Source: Anaerobium acetethylicum (lineage in GTDB: Bacteria; Bacillota; Clostridia; Lachnospirales; Lachnospiraceae). From it: DNA of 64,000 nt. The translations under genes and the position numbers were made by a program. Positions 50,532 to 59,926 of the stretch are shown in pieces. The stretch is from assembly GCF_900096945.1 (NCBI RefSeq), contig NZ_FMKA01000015.1:1-64000 (forward strand). Reading direction: 5' to 3'. Position 1 is the stretch's first letter; each line of letters begins with the position of its first letter. The notes beneath the pieces were generated by a model, which had not been told where the DNA came from, did not search any database, and was given only the letters and a program-made list of their open reading frames with translations.

Positions 50532-51584
50532 ATGGAAACATCAATAAACCTGAAAGATATTTTTGACATGGAACAGTGGGAAAGTTTGCAGGATGCATTG
50601 GCACATGAGACTAAGATGGCGATTGTTATGGTGAATTATAAGGGAGAGCCTGTGACGAAGCACAGCGAATGCCATGAGTTCTGCAAGCAGGTCAGGAAGG
50701 ATGAAAAACTGAAATCATACTGCCAGAGATGTGATGCCATAGGCGGATTCGAGGCTATGAGGAACAAGGGACCTTTTGTTTACAGATGCTATTTTTCCAT
50801 TGTGGATATTGCCATTCCAATCGTAGTGAATAAACGATATGTTGGAGCTGTTATGGCGGGTCAGGTCAGGATTCTGCCGGAAGAACAGGAAGAGGTGGAG
50901 GAGATCCTGCATCCCTCTAATCAGCGCCTGATTGATAGTAAGAAGGAGGAACTGGAGGAGCATTATAGTAAACTCCCGTTCCTTTCCCGTGGAAGAATCA
51001 GGGTAATTGCAAATATGCTTCACTATTTATGTAACTATCTCTGTGCAGAGTCAGCAAAAAAACAGGAGGCTATGGTTATTCAGAAAGCAGCTTTCAGCAA
51101 TCAGGGGGCTATGGCTATTCAGCAATCAGTTTTCAGCAATCAGCTGGCATATGCGGAGGAGGATGTTGATGCGGGCTGGATTATTGATGCGGAGGTAAGC
51201 GAAGCGGGCGCAGGAAAAGATGAAATATCCAGCTACATGGGGAGCGGCTACGATTCCTATCATGAAATCATTAAAAAAGTATTCCATTACATCTTCATGC
51301 ATAAAGAGGAACGTCCTTCTCTAAAAGACATGGCGGATCACTGCCACGTCAGTGTGGGATATCTGAGCCACCTGTTTTCTAAAGAGGTTGGAGAAAACTA
51401 TTCTGTATTTATACAAAGGTTAAAAATTGACTGGGCAAAGGCGATGCTGGAGACTACAGATGTCGGAATTGCAGAAATTAGTGAAAAACTGGGTTTTGGC
51501 GATACGGGATATTTCATAAAGGTATTTAAAAAGCATGTGGGAGCAACTCCCCTGGTGTATAAGAATTACAGCAGGATAAAATAG
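50532..51584 (+). CDS. AraC family regulator with PocR sensory domain
   Basis: This 350-residue regulator has an N-terminal PocR domain (residues about 5-170: NLKDIFDMEQWESLQDALAH, then SECHEFCKQVR and YCQRCDAIGGFEA with paired Cys) and a C-terminal AraC double HTH (SLKDMADHCHVSVGYLSHLF ... GFGDTGYFIKVFKKHVGATP). PocR domains are linked to diol/propanediol sensing. It is divergent from nothing and sits just upstream of gldA-dhaKL, so it probably activates that operon in response to a polyol or triose. The start at 50532 follows an AGGAG site. Confidence 0.92.
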   Translation: METSINLKDIFDMEQWESLQDALAHETKMAIVMVNYKGEPVTKHSECHEFCKQVRKDEKLKSYCQRCDAIGGFEAMRNKGPFVYRCYFSIVDIAIPIVVNKRYVGAVMAGQVRILPEEQEEVEEILHPSNQRLIDSKKEELEEHYSKLPFLSRGRIRVIANMLHYLCNYLCAESAKKQEAMVIQKAAFSNQGAMAIQQSVFSNQLAYAEEDVDAGWIIDAEVSEAGAGKDEISSYMGSGYDSYHEIIKKVFHYIFMHKEERPSLKDMADHCHVSVGYLSHLFSKEVGENYSVFIQRLKIDWAKAMLETTDVGIAEISEKLGFGDTGYFIKVFKKHVGATPLVYKNYSRIK

Positions 51585-51588
51585 TATT

Positions 51589-51610
51589 TTCGTGTTAATT
51601 AATAAACGAA
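51589..51610. promoter_or_regulatory. Candidate operator upstream of the second gldA
   Basis: TTCGTGTTAATTAATAAACG followed by AA is an imperfect inverted repeat (TTCGT...ACGAA around TTAATTAA), about 145 bp before gldA. A GATAAT-like -10 box is at about 51712. Weak evidence. Confidence 0.35.
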
Positions 51611-51755
51611 GAGCATAAAATTACGATTATCCGAAATAAACGCAAAAAATCACCATGAAACAGTCATATTTCATAGCTCCGTCCTCTCATGTAAAAAACG
51701 AGCCCCTATGGTACGATAATTGTGCCGGCAGAAAAGAAAAGGGAGGACAACTGAT

Positions 51756-52892
51756 ATGAGAAAAGCTTTTATTTCTCCAAGCAAATATGTTCAGGGAGAG
51801 AATGAAATCGTAAATTTAGGATATTTTGTTCAGACATTTGGAGACTCTGCACTTCTAATCGCACATCCGGATGATGTGCAGCGCGTAAAGGAAAAACTGG
51901 ATCAGACTGCAGAAAAGTTTAACGTTACATTTGTGGAGAGCGATTTTAAAGGAGAATGTTCCAGACAGGAAGTAAAACGCTTACAGGAATTGGCAAAGGA
52001 AAAGAAGTGCATGTGTACCATCGGATTAGGTGGCGGAAAAGCAATCGATACTGCAAAATGTGTTGCTGAAGGAGATGCTTTGATTATTGTCCCGACTATC
52101 GCGGCTACGGATGCACCGACCAGCCACTCGGCAGTTTTATATACACCAGAAGGAGCTTTTGATGACTATGCATACTTCAAGCAGAATCCAAGCGTGGTTC
52201 TGGTTGATACGACAGTGATTGCCAAGGCGCCGACCAGATTTCTTGTAGCCGGAATGGGAGATGCATTATCCACCTATTTCGAAGCGAGAGCCAATGTGCA
52301 GTCTTATGCCAACGTGAATGCAGGTCTTCCATGCGGTTTCAGGGAAGGGCTCTGCGACGGGGCAAAAGGAACGCAGGCAGCATTTGCACTGGCGACCTTA
52401 TGCTATCAGAACCTGCTGAAGGATGGTGTAAAAGCTAAACTTGCCTGTGACGGAAATGAAATTACTCCGGCGCTGGAAAACATTGTAGAAACAAATATCC
52501 TGCTGTCAGGAATGGGATTCGAAAGCAGCGGCCTTGCAGCAGCTCATGCGATCCATGATGGCCTTACCATTCTGGAAGGGACCCATAAATACTATCATGG
52601 TGAAAAAGTGGCATTTGGTACCCTGGCACAATTGGTTATGGAAAATGTACTTTCCGAGGAGCTTGAAGAGGTGCTGGGATTCTGTACATCATTAGGATTG
52701 CCTGTGTGCCTGGAGGATATCGGAGTAAGCGAAATTACAGATGAAGAACTTCGCGAGGTTGCTGAAAAAGCATGTATCCCTGAAGAATCCATCTATGCGA
52801 TGCCATTCCCAGTTACTGTGGAAAGTGTCATGGCAGCGATAAAAACAGCGGATGCAATCGGGAAAAAATATAAAACGACTGGACAGATATAG
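51756..52892 (+). CDS. gldA: Glycerol dehydrogenase family protein (GldA-like), second copy
   Basis: This 378-residue paralogue of the gene at 22006 shares long identical stretches such as IVPTIAATDAPTSHSAVLYT. The NAD motif GLGGGKAIDTAK and metal ligands (GMGDALSTYFEA, AAHAIHDG, HKYYHGEK) are intact. GGGAGGAC supports the start at 51756. It is followed by a DhaKL paralogue. Its PocR-type neighbour suggests a polyol or triose substrate. Confidence 0.92.
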   Translation: MRKAFISPSKYVQGENEIVNLGYFVQTFGDSALLIAHPDDVQRVKEKLDQTAEKFNVTFVESDFKGECSRQEVKRLQELAKEKKCMCTIGLGGGKAIDTAKCVAEGDALIIVPTIAATDAPTSHSAVLYTPEGAFDDYAYFKQNPSVVLVDTTVIAKAPTRFLVAGMGDALSTYFEARANVQSYANVNAGLPCGFREGLCDGAKGTQAAFALATLCYQNLLKDGVKAKLACDGNEITPALENIVETNILLSGMGFESSGLAAAHAIHDGLTILEGTHKYYHGEKVAFGTLAQLVMENVLSEELEEVLGFCTSLGLPVCLEDIGVSEITDEELREVAEKACIPEESIYAMPFPVTVESVMAAIKTADAIGKKYKTTGQI

Positions 52893-52951
52893 TATCCTTC
52901 AGACGGATTGACAGCATAAATCAGAAATAAGGGAATGAGGAGAGTAAGAGC

Positions 52952-54709
52952 ATGAGAAAGATAATGAACCGCCCGGAAACTATGGTAATCGAAATGTGTA
53001 ATGGGATTGCTATGGCTCACCCGGAATTGGAGTTTATTCCTAAATTTAAAGTCATCAAAAAAAGAGAGATCAATAAAGATAAAGTAAGCTTGATCAGCGG
53101 AGGCGGCAGTGGACATGAGCCGGCCCATGCTGGATATGTAGGAAAAGGCATGCTGGATGCTGCCGTATGTGGGGATGTTTTTGCATCACCCTCGCAGGTG
53201 CAGGTATATCAGGCTCTCAAAGCGACAGCAAGCGAAAAAGGCACCCTGATGATCATCAAGAACTACAGCGGCGATATGATGAATTTCCAGAACGCAGCTA
53301 ATCTGGCATCGGAAGATGGAATAAAGGCAGATTATGTGAAAGTGGATGACGATATCGCTGTTCAGGACAGTTTATATACCGTCGGAAGACGCGGTGTTGC
53401 AGGAACGGTATTCGTACATAAGATTGCAGGCGCGGCAGCAGAAAAAGGCTATTCCCTGGAAGAGGTAAAAAAAGCTGCTGAAAATGCAAATGCCAATATC
53501 AGAAGCATTGGATTCGCATTCAGCTCCTGCACGGTTCCGGCTAAAGGAACACCTACTTTTGAAATTGAAGATGGCGAGATGGAATACGGGGTAGGAATTC
53601 ATGGCGAACCAGGGATTCAGAGAGAGAAGATTATCAGTGCAGATGATCTTGCGCAGAGAATGGTAAGTGCTCTGATAAAAGAACTGAATGTTGTGGATGA
53701 AGAAGTTGCGGTGCTGATCAATGGATTCGGAAGCACTCCCCTGCAGGAGCTTTATGTCCTGCATAACGCAGTAGCCCGTCTATTGAACGAAAAAAACATA
53801 CCGGTCTACCGTACGTTCGTAGGAAATTATATGACGAGCATAGACATGTTTGGAGCATCTGTGACTTTTATGAAAATGAACCCGCAGCTGAAAGAATTGC
53901 TGGATGAAGAGAGTGATACCCCGGCAATGAAAGTGTCCGGCCATGTAAAAAGCGTGCCATATGTGGATATGCGTACTGAAAGTGAAGAGAACAAAGAAAT
54001 TTCATTTGAGATGACGACCAATAAGGAATTTTCCAAAGTGGAAAGCCAGAAATTCTCGTTATACAACGCAATCTATCTGATTGATAAAATGGGCGATTCC
54101 ATAATCAAACATGAAGTTCCTTTCTGCGAACTGGATTCCTTTGCAGGGGATGGCGACTTTGGCATGAGCGTGGCAAAGGGATTCAAGCAGCTGAAACGCG
54201 AATGGAATGATATTTTAGAAAACCATGCCACGAATATAGGAGAATTTTTGGAAGCATGCTCCATGGTCATTATGGAATATTGCGGCGGTGCATCAGGGCC
54301 GATCTGGGGTTCTGCTTTCCGTGCAGCAGGTAAAAAAGCTGGTGACAGAAAAGAAATGACGGTATCCGAATTTGCCGATATCATACAGGCTGCCGTAGAA
54401 GGAATCCAGAAAACCGGGGAGCGCTCATTCGGAAGAGGAGCTGTGGTAGGTGATAAAACTTTGATCGATGCGCTGGTTCCGTGTGCGGACGAGTGGAAAG
54501 TATCCGCTCAAAAAGGCCTGAGCTTCAAAGAAGCATTCGAAAACGGTGCAAAAGCGGCTGTTGAAGGTGCTGAGAAAACAAAAGAAATAGTTGCCCGTAT
54601 GGGACGTGCTGGTACCGTAGGGGAAAGAAGCATTGGCCATCCGGATGCCGGAGCATTTGCGCTGGGCGTAATTTTTACAGAATTATCCCAGGCGATAATT
54701 GAAGATTAA
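52952..54709 (+). CDS. dhaK: ATP-dependent dihydroxyacetone kinase, DhaK-DhaL fusion, second copy
   Basis: This 585-residue paralogue of the kinase at 23145 has the same motifs: GGGSGHEPAHAGYVG, YGVGIHGEPGI with the substrate-binding His, and ELDSFAGDGDFGMS in DhaL (Phe for His after DS). GAGGAGAG precedes the start. The gap to gldA is 59 bp, so the two form an operon. Two such pairs 30 kb apart point to duplication and separate regulation. Confidence 0.93.
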   Translation: MRKIMNRPETMVIEMCNGIAMAHPELEFIPKFKVIKKREINKDKVSLISGGGSGHEPAHAGYVGKGMLDAAVCGDVFASPSQVQVYQALKATASEKGTLMIIKNYSGDMMNFQNAANLASEDGIKADYVKVDDDIAVQDSLYTVGRRGVAGTVFVHKIAGAAAEKGYSLEEVKKAAENANANIRSIGFAFSSCTVPAKGTPTFEIEDGEMEYGVGIHGEPGIQREKIISADDLAQRMVSALIKELNVVDEEVAVLINGFGSTPLQELYVLHNAVARLLNEKNIPVYRTFVGNYMTSIDMFGASVTFMKMNPQLKELLDEESDTPAMKVSGHVKSVPYVDMRTESEENKEISFEMTTNKEFSKVESQKFSLYNAIYLIDKMGDSIIKHEVPFCELDSFAGDGDFGMSVAKGFKQLKREWNDILENHATNIGEFLEACSMVIMEYCGGASGPIWGSAFRAAGKKAGDRKEMTVSEFADIIQAAVEGIQKTGERSFGRGAVVGDKTLIDALVPCADEWKVSAQKGLSFKEAFENGAKAAVEGAEKTKEIVARMGRAGTVGERSIGHPDAGAFALGVIFTELSQAIIED

Positions 54710-54804
54710 GCGGGAAAATGGTAGTTTGTGTATGTAACCAGGTATAAGGAATTCAGAAAAAAGATTTGCTCACTTTAGTTAATTTAACTTATGGAGGAAT
54801 GTAT

Positions 54805-56070
54805 ATGAAAAAGATAATTGCTTTAACACTGAGCTTACTGGTTTTAATTGGTTCACTGGCAGGATGCGGTAATTCAGACGGTAAGGGTACGACAGAAACA
54901 AAAAGTACTGAAACTACAGAAGCTGGAACAGGTAAAGAATATGAACCATACAAGATTTCCATGATCACACAGCTGACCGGCGATAATACGTTTGGCGGAA
55001 ATGAATATAAGAACGGTGCTGAACTGGCAATCAAGCAGCTTGGCGGCGAGATCAACGGGCGTAAAATCGAAATGGTTTTCGCAGACGGTCCTACTCAGGA
55101 AGCTACGTTGGCCGAATTTGAACGTTTATATAACAATGGTTCAAGAGCATTTGTAAGTGGTTATGGATGTATTGCTGACCGTGCGTTTGCATCCATGGTG
55201 GATGAGATGGAAGCTACATATTTAAGCCTTGCATGGGATGCTGACCTGATTCAGGGAGAAAGTGATTACTTCTTTAGGATTGGTGCCAATGTAACTGACT
55301 TTGCCAAAGGCGCAATTGAACAGGCGGCTAAGATTGGAGAGGACTATCTCAAAATTCCTGCAGATGAGTTAAAAGTTGCCTTTGTGTATAACACGAGACT
55401 TGCTCATGTTATGGAACCGATGAAGGAAAAAATGGCTGAATTGGGAATAGAAGCAGTTGTATTTGAAGGATACCCAACAGATACCAAAGACTTTGTACCG
55501 ATCATCACCAAGATGCAGAGTGCGGAATATGATATCTTCATCCCATTACAGGGTGTAACAGACGGAACACCTTTCCAGAAGAAGATGTTTGAGCTGAACT
55601 ATACACCGCCTGTAACCTTCGGAGCTGGCGTATACTATGACACACCAATATTTGCTGAGCTTGGAGATGACATCACCAACGGAATCATGACACAGTCTTA
55701 TACAACTCCTTATATTGCTGATGATGCGGCAGCGGGTATTAAAGAATTCAGAGAAGAATATGAACAGATCTATGGCCATGCTCCATTGACTCATGCACTC
55801 CAGGCCTACGGAGGAGTCTATATCTATGCGAAAGCACTCGAGAGTCTCGATCCTGCTGATTGGGATGATACAAAAAAAGTTGCGGCAGCAGTGAAGGCAC
55901 TTGATTTGGATTTCGGAGAGCTTCCTTGGTATTGGGGCGTTAAATTCGATGAACTCAATTCGAATACGAGGGCTAATCAGTTTATTACAAATCAGTGGAT
56001 TGATGGCAAGCTGGAATGCGTATATCCAGAAAATTTAAAAACCCGTGATGCAATTGTACCTTGGAAATAA
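54805..56070 (+). CDS. Branched-chain-type ABC transporter, substrate-binding lipoprotein
   Basis: This 421-residue LivK-like protein has a signal peptide, a lipobox (LAGCGN), a Thr/Glu-rich linker and a type 1 periplasmic-binding fold (ISMITQLTGDNTFGGNEYKN, FVSGYGCIADRAFASM). Such binders take amino acids, amides or other small polar solutes. Linked to gldA-dhaKL it may bind a polyol, triose or sulfonate; this is inference. The start at 54805 follows TATGGAGG. Confidence 0.88.
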   Translation: MKKIIALTLSLLVLIGSLAGCGNSDGKGTTETKSTETTEAGTGKEYEPYKISMITQLTGDNTFGGNEYKNGAELAIKQLGGEINGRKIEMVFADGPTQEATLAEFERLYNNGSRAFVSGYGCIADRAFASMVDEMEATYLSLAWDADLIQGESDYFFRIGANVTDFAKGAIEQAAKIGEDYLKIPADELKVAFVYNTRLAHVMEPMKEKMAELGIEAVVFEGYPTDTKDFVPIITKMQSAEYDIFIPLQGVTDGTPFQKKMFELNYTPPVTFGAGVYYDTPIFAELGDDITNGIMTQSYTTPYIADDAAAGIKEFREEYEQIYGHAPLTHALQAYGGVYIYAKALESLDPADWDDTKKVAAAVKALDLDFGELPWYWGVKFDELNSNTRANQFITNQWIDGKLECVYPENLKTRDAIVPWK

Positions 56071-56106
56071 TGAACTGATTCAATAAAAAGTATGTTGATT
56101 GAAGCA

Positions 56107-56149
56107 GCAAGGCTGATAGAGAAAAAACAATCTGTTCTGTCAGCCTTGC
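56107..56149 (+). terminator. Intercistronic hairpin after the binding-protein gene
   Basis: GCAAGGCTGA pairs perfectly with TCAGCCTTGC around a 23-base loop. There is no T run, so it is more likely an mRNA-stability or attenuation element than a full terminator. Confidence 0.6.
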
Positions 56150-56242
56150 ATGCTCAATGAAGAAATGCAAGTAATCTTTATCTTTATAGAAAGGAAACGG
56201 CATGATGAATTCTTTGATATTTTCATTGTGCAAGGTGACTAT

Positions 56243-57118
56243 ATGAATTTGTCAGCATATATAAATATTATTTTCAACGGTATTTGCATAGGAGGATTAT
56301 ACGGACTCACATCAAGTGCATGGTCTTTTCAATGTGGAGCCCTGAAGTTTGCGAACTTTGCTTACGGCGCCTCTTTAATGGCTACCATGTATCTTACGTA
56401 TTTTGGGATTAGAGAATGGAACATACCTGCCTTTATTGTAATGCCTCTTATACTCATATTTAACTTCGGCCTCGGAATGCTCATGAGAAAAGTACTGCTT
56501 AAGAACGAGAATCGTGGTACACAGATCATTACGACGATGGCACTGAATTTGATTATTATCAACCTGGTTACATTTGTTTTCACAGGTTTTCCAAGAGATA
56601 TGGCGTTACTTGAAAAGCGTTTGTATATAACGGAAACGATCAGTATTGGTGCAACCCAGTTTACCGCATTCTGCTTATCGGCAGTTATACTGATTGGTTT
56701 TAATACTTTCCTGAAGAAAACATGGACCGGAAGGGCAATCAGATCAGTTGTTCAGAATCGTGATGCGGCAACCCTGATGGGTATTCAAAGTGAAAAAATA
56801 CTGGATCAAGCATTTGCGCTAAGCTACCTTCTGATTGGGATATCGGGAATGCTTCTTATTACGATGTTCCAGGCGGAACCGAACTATGGAAACTATATTC
56901 AGACCATTGCATTTGTGGTATGCGTATCCGCAGGCCTTGGAAGTTTAAGCGGAGCGTTCGGAACGGGTATATTGGTCGGTGTGATATCCGCTTTAATACA
57001 GACATTATTAGGTTCACAATGGAATGATATCGTCCTCTTTGGATTGTTTATTGTCATCCTTTTAGTCAGACCAAATGGTATCTTTGTAAGTAAGAAGAAT
57101 GTTGCAAAAACATTCTAA
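56243..57118 (+). CDS. livH: Branched-chain-type ABC transporter permease (LivH-like)
   Basis: This 291-residue membrane protein has about eight hydrophobic segments. FNGICIGGLYGLTSSAWSFQ at the N-terminus and SAGLGSLSGAFGTGILVG near the C-terminus fit LivH permeases. The start at 56243 follows AAGGTGA and is preferred to 56150, whose extra residues are not membrane-like. Confidence 0.9.
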   Translation: MNLSAYINIIFNGICIGGLYGLTSSAWSFQCGALKFANFAYGASLMATMYLTYFGIREWNIPAFIVMPLILIFNFGLGMLMRKVLLKNENRGTQIITTMALNLIIINLVTFVFTGFPRDMALLEKRLYITETISIGATQFTAFCLSAVILIGFNTFLKKTWTGRAIRSVVQNRDAATLMGIQSEKILDQAFALSYLLIGISGMLLITMFQAEPNYGNYIQTIAFVVCVSAGLGSLSGAFGTGILVGVISALIQTLLGSQWNDIVLFGLFIVILLVRPNGIFVSKKNVAKTF

Positions 57119-57137
57119 TGGGGAGGAGGTAACAGCT

Positions 57138-58121
57138 ATGAAAGGTATTATTCAAAAATATTTCTCAACAAAAAGATTGATTTTATTAATAATTGCAATG
57201 GCAATTCTGATTTTCATTCCTGCTTTGGAAAACCGCAGACTGCTCAATATAGCGATCATTGCTCTGATGTATGTTACATTAGGTGAGTCCTGGAATTTAC
57301 TGTCAGGCATGTCGGGCTTGTTCTCTATAAACCATGCGCTGTTTTTTGGCCTGGGCACCTATGGTGTGACCTTCGGTTTAAACAAATTAGGTTTTTCAGT
57401 TCTGGGTTCCATCCTTCTGGGATTGGCAATGAATCTTGTAGCTGCTACGATAGTAGGATACATAGGCACTAAATTATCGGGATTATACTTTACAATGGCA
57501 TTTATTGGTCTTTGGCAGACAGTATACACATTTTCATATCAATTCTTTTCGATTACTGGCGGATCCCTGGGTCTTTCCATGCCGAGAGAGTTGCTGTTGT
57601 CAAAAAGAACATTGTATTTTATTGCATTGATTATGGCAATTGCATCCATGATATTTTACCAGTTTATTCGAAGAAGCCGGCTGGGTACGAACTTTGTTGC
57701 CCTTAAGGAGAATCCGGACCTTGCCAACGCACTTGGTTCCAACATCAGAGGCTACAGATTTTTGTCAACTATAATAAGCGCATGTATGGCTTCGTTTGCA
57801 GGCTCCTTTTATGCATTTTATATGATGACAAATAACCCGGAAGTATTCTCCGGTATCATATCACTGAAGATCATCATGGTTGTGATAGTAGGTGGTATGG
57901 GTCATGTATTTGGCCCGTTACTGGGTATTTCCTTTGTTATTATGGATGAATTGATCCGAGGGATGATGCCAAGTCAATTTGCACCTTTTTCGGTCATTAT
58001 TTACGGTTTCGCATTGATTATCATGGCTATGGTAAAACCAGAAGGGCTAATCAGCATATTCAAGAAAAAACCCAAGGATAATGGGGTAGCAGCAAAGCAA
58101 AGTAAAAAAGCAACTGCCTAA
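57138..58121 (+). CDS. livM: Branched-chain-type ABC transporter permease (LivM-like)
   Basis: This 327-residue second permease has SWNLLSGMSGLFSINHALFF and VGGMGHVFGPLLGISFVIMD, typical LivM motifs. The start at 57138 follows GGGGAGGAGG; 19 bp after livH. Confidence 0.9.
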   Translation: MKGIIQKYFSTKRLILLIIAMAILIFIPALENRRLLNIAIIALMYVTLGESWNLLSGMSGLFSINHALFFGLGTYGVTFGLNKLGFSVLGSILLGLAMNLVAATIVGYIGTKLSGLYFTMAFIGLWQTVYTFSYQFFSITGGSLGLSMPRELLLSKRTLYFIALIMAIASMIFYQFIRRSRLGTNFVALKENPDLANALGSNIRGYRFLSTIISACMASFAGSFYAFYMMTNNPEVFSGIISLKIIMVVIVGGMGHVFGPLLGISFVIMDELIRGMMPSQFAPFSVIIYGFALIIMAMVKPEGLISIFKKKPKDNGVAAKQSKKATA

Positions 58122-58157
58122 AATTGAAGGGATGGCCATTCCAAAGGAGGTATATTG

Positions 58158-58889
58158 ATGTTCTTAAAAGTAGAAAATGCAACTACGAGATTTGGCGGGC
58201 TAGTTGCTAATGACAATGTTAATATTGAAGTTTCAAAAGGTGAAATTGTTGGATTGATCGGACCAAATGGTGCCGGAAAATCAACTATGTTTAAATCAAT
58301 AAATGGATTTAACCGCCTAAGTTCAGGCGAGATCTATTTTAAAAACAAAAGAATAACAAAGATGGAGACCTATAAAATATGCAAGATGGGCATTACCTGT
58401 ACCTTCCAGCATGCACAGCTGTTTCAGGGAATCACCCTGGAAGAATCGGTTTTGCTGGGTGCTTACAACAGAAGGAAAACCAAGAAGGAAGCGCTGAAAT
58501 TCGCCCATCAGATGATTGATTTTGTTGGTCTGTCAGACAAGAAGGATTACCGGGTCTCAAAATTAAATATGTTTGAAAGGAAGAAAGCGGAATTGGCCGC
58601 GGCAATGGCGACGGAACCGGAACTGCTCCTTTTGGACGAATTATTTGCAGGTCTTGTACCGACTGAGGTAGATTCATTTGTTGAACTTGTTAGAAAGGTG
58701 AATAAGCAGCTAGGCATATCCATCCTTATTGTAGAGCATGTATTGAAAGCAATTATGTCATTGAGCAATAAGGTATATGTACTGGAATACGGCAAGATAA
58801 TTGCCCATGGATCCCCAGCTGAAGTTACAACAAATCCAACAGTTATTAAAGCATATTTAGGAGGTGACTATGATGCTGATGTCAGTTGA
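58158..58889 (+). CDS. livG: Branched-chain-type ABC transporter ATPase (LivG-like)
   Basis: This 243-residue ATPase has Walker A GPNGAGKSTMFK (about residue 34) and Walker B LLLLDELFAGLVP. The ABC signature is unusual: where LSGG(Q) is expected there is SKLNMFERKKAELAAAMATE, so the canonical LSGGQ serine/glycines are missing. The start at 58158 follows AAAGGAGG. It overlaps livF by about 20 bp. Confidence 0.9.
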   Translation: MFLKVENATTRFGGLVANDNVNIEVSKGEIVGLIGPNGAGKSTMFKSINGFNRLSSGEIYFKNKRITKMETYKICKMGITCTFQHAQLFQGITLEESVLLGAYNRRKTKKEALKFAHQMIDFVGLSDKKDYRVSKLNMFERKKAELAAAMATEPELLLLDELFAGLVPTEVDSFVELVRKVNKQLGISILIVEHVLKAIMSLSNKVYVLEYGKIIAHGSPAEVTTNPTVIKAYLGGDYDADVS

Positions 58890-59583
58890 AAATATGAATG
58901 TCCATTTGGGCGGGCTGCACATTATTCAAGGTGTCGATTTTCATGTAAATGAAGGGGAATTAGTAGTAATTGTAGGTGCCAATGGAGCGGGTAAATCAAC
59001 AACGGTGCGTACGATTTCGGGGCTGAATCCATGTGCATCGGGCAAGGTTATGTTTGAAGACGCTGAGGTAACCAATATGTCGGCTGCAGACATCGCTGGC
59101 AAAGGGATCTCCATGGTACCTGAAGGCAGACAGCTGTTTCCCGAGCTTACAGCGAAAGAAAACCTGTTGATGGGTGCATTCCATTACAGAAAGAACAGAA
59201 AGCTGGTACAGGAACAATTGGAAACAGTATATAATATGTTCCCGGTACTGAAAAAATACGAAGGCAGAATTGCAAGTACATTTTCCGGTGGAGAACAGCA
59301 GATGATTACGATTGGCAGGGGATTGATGAGTCGTCCTAAAATCATGATGATCGATGAATTATCGCTAGGTTTAGCCCCCATTGTTATTGAGTCCCTGTTT
59401 AAAGTAATTAAAGAATTGAATGCTACAGGTATGAGTATTCTGCTGATTGAGCAGAATGCGAGACAGGCACTTAAAATAGCGGACAGAGGTTATGTTATGG
59501 AAAATGGTGTTATTACGATGGAAGGTACCGGTATGGAACTTCTTAACAATGAGCATGTAAAATCTGCATACCTTGGATTATAA
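58870..59583 (+). CDS. livF: Branched-chain-type ABC transporter ATPase (LivF-like)
   Basis: This 237-residue ATPase has Walker A GANGAGKSTTVR, signature FSGGEQQMITIGRGLMSRPK and Walker B IMMIDELSLGLAP. It completes the five-gene importer. TAGGAGG precedes the start inside the end of livG. Confidence 0.93.
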   Translation: MMLMSVENMNVHLGGLHIIQGVDFHVNEGELVVIVGANGAGKSTTVRTISGLNPCASGKVMFEDAEVTNMSAADIAGKGISMVPEGRQLFPELTAKENLLMGAFHYRKNRKLVQEQLETVYNMFPVLKKYEGRIASTFSGGEQQMITIGRGLMSRPKIMMIDELSLGLAPIVIESLFKVIKELNATGMSILLIEQNARQALKIADRGYVMENGVITMEGTGMELLNNEHVKSAYLGL

Positions 59584-59626
59584 GATGGTTTAAAAGTCAT
59601 TTTTCTCAAGGTTTTATAGTTGAGTG

Positions 59627-59886
59627 GAGTGTCAAAAGCTCATTTACATAATTGTATTCGTCAATTTGCACAGGTTTTCGAATGAGGACGTGATGCAAAT
59701 CATGTTGATTCGCAGCGCGCTCTCGCTTAGATGAAGACGTAGTGGTACGTAAGGCCGCAAAGTACGCGGCCTAAGTACCAACGTCTTCATAAAGCTGCTC
59801 ATCAATTCATGTTTTGTATCACTGCGTGATAGATGGCGGATGTGCAAATTGACGAAGCCGAAGTTTACGATGTGCTTTTGACACTC
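59627..59886. repeat. Dispersed structured element, copy 2 (complete, 260 bp)
   Basis: The ends are perfect 13-bp inverted repeats (GAGTGTCAAAAGC and complement). Weaker pairing continues inward through GTCAATTTGCACA. The centre (59731-59790) is the long nested hairpin also present at 14053-14112. There is no coding frame. The symmetrical ends suggest a miniature inverted-repeat element mobilised by an unseen transposase. Target duplication not found. Confidence 0.85.
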
Positions 59887-59926
59887 TAATCATAGTTCAA
59901 ATTTTATAAAAAACTGGAGGCAGCAT

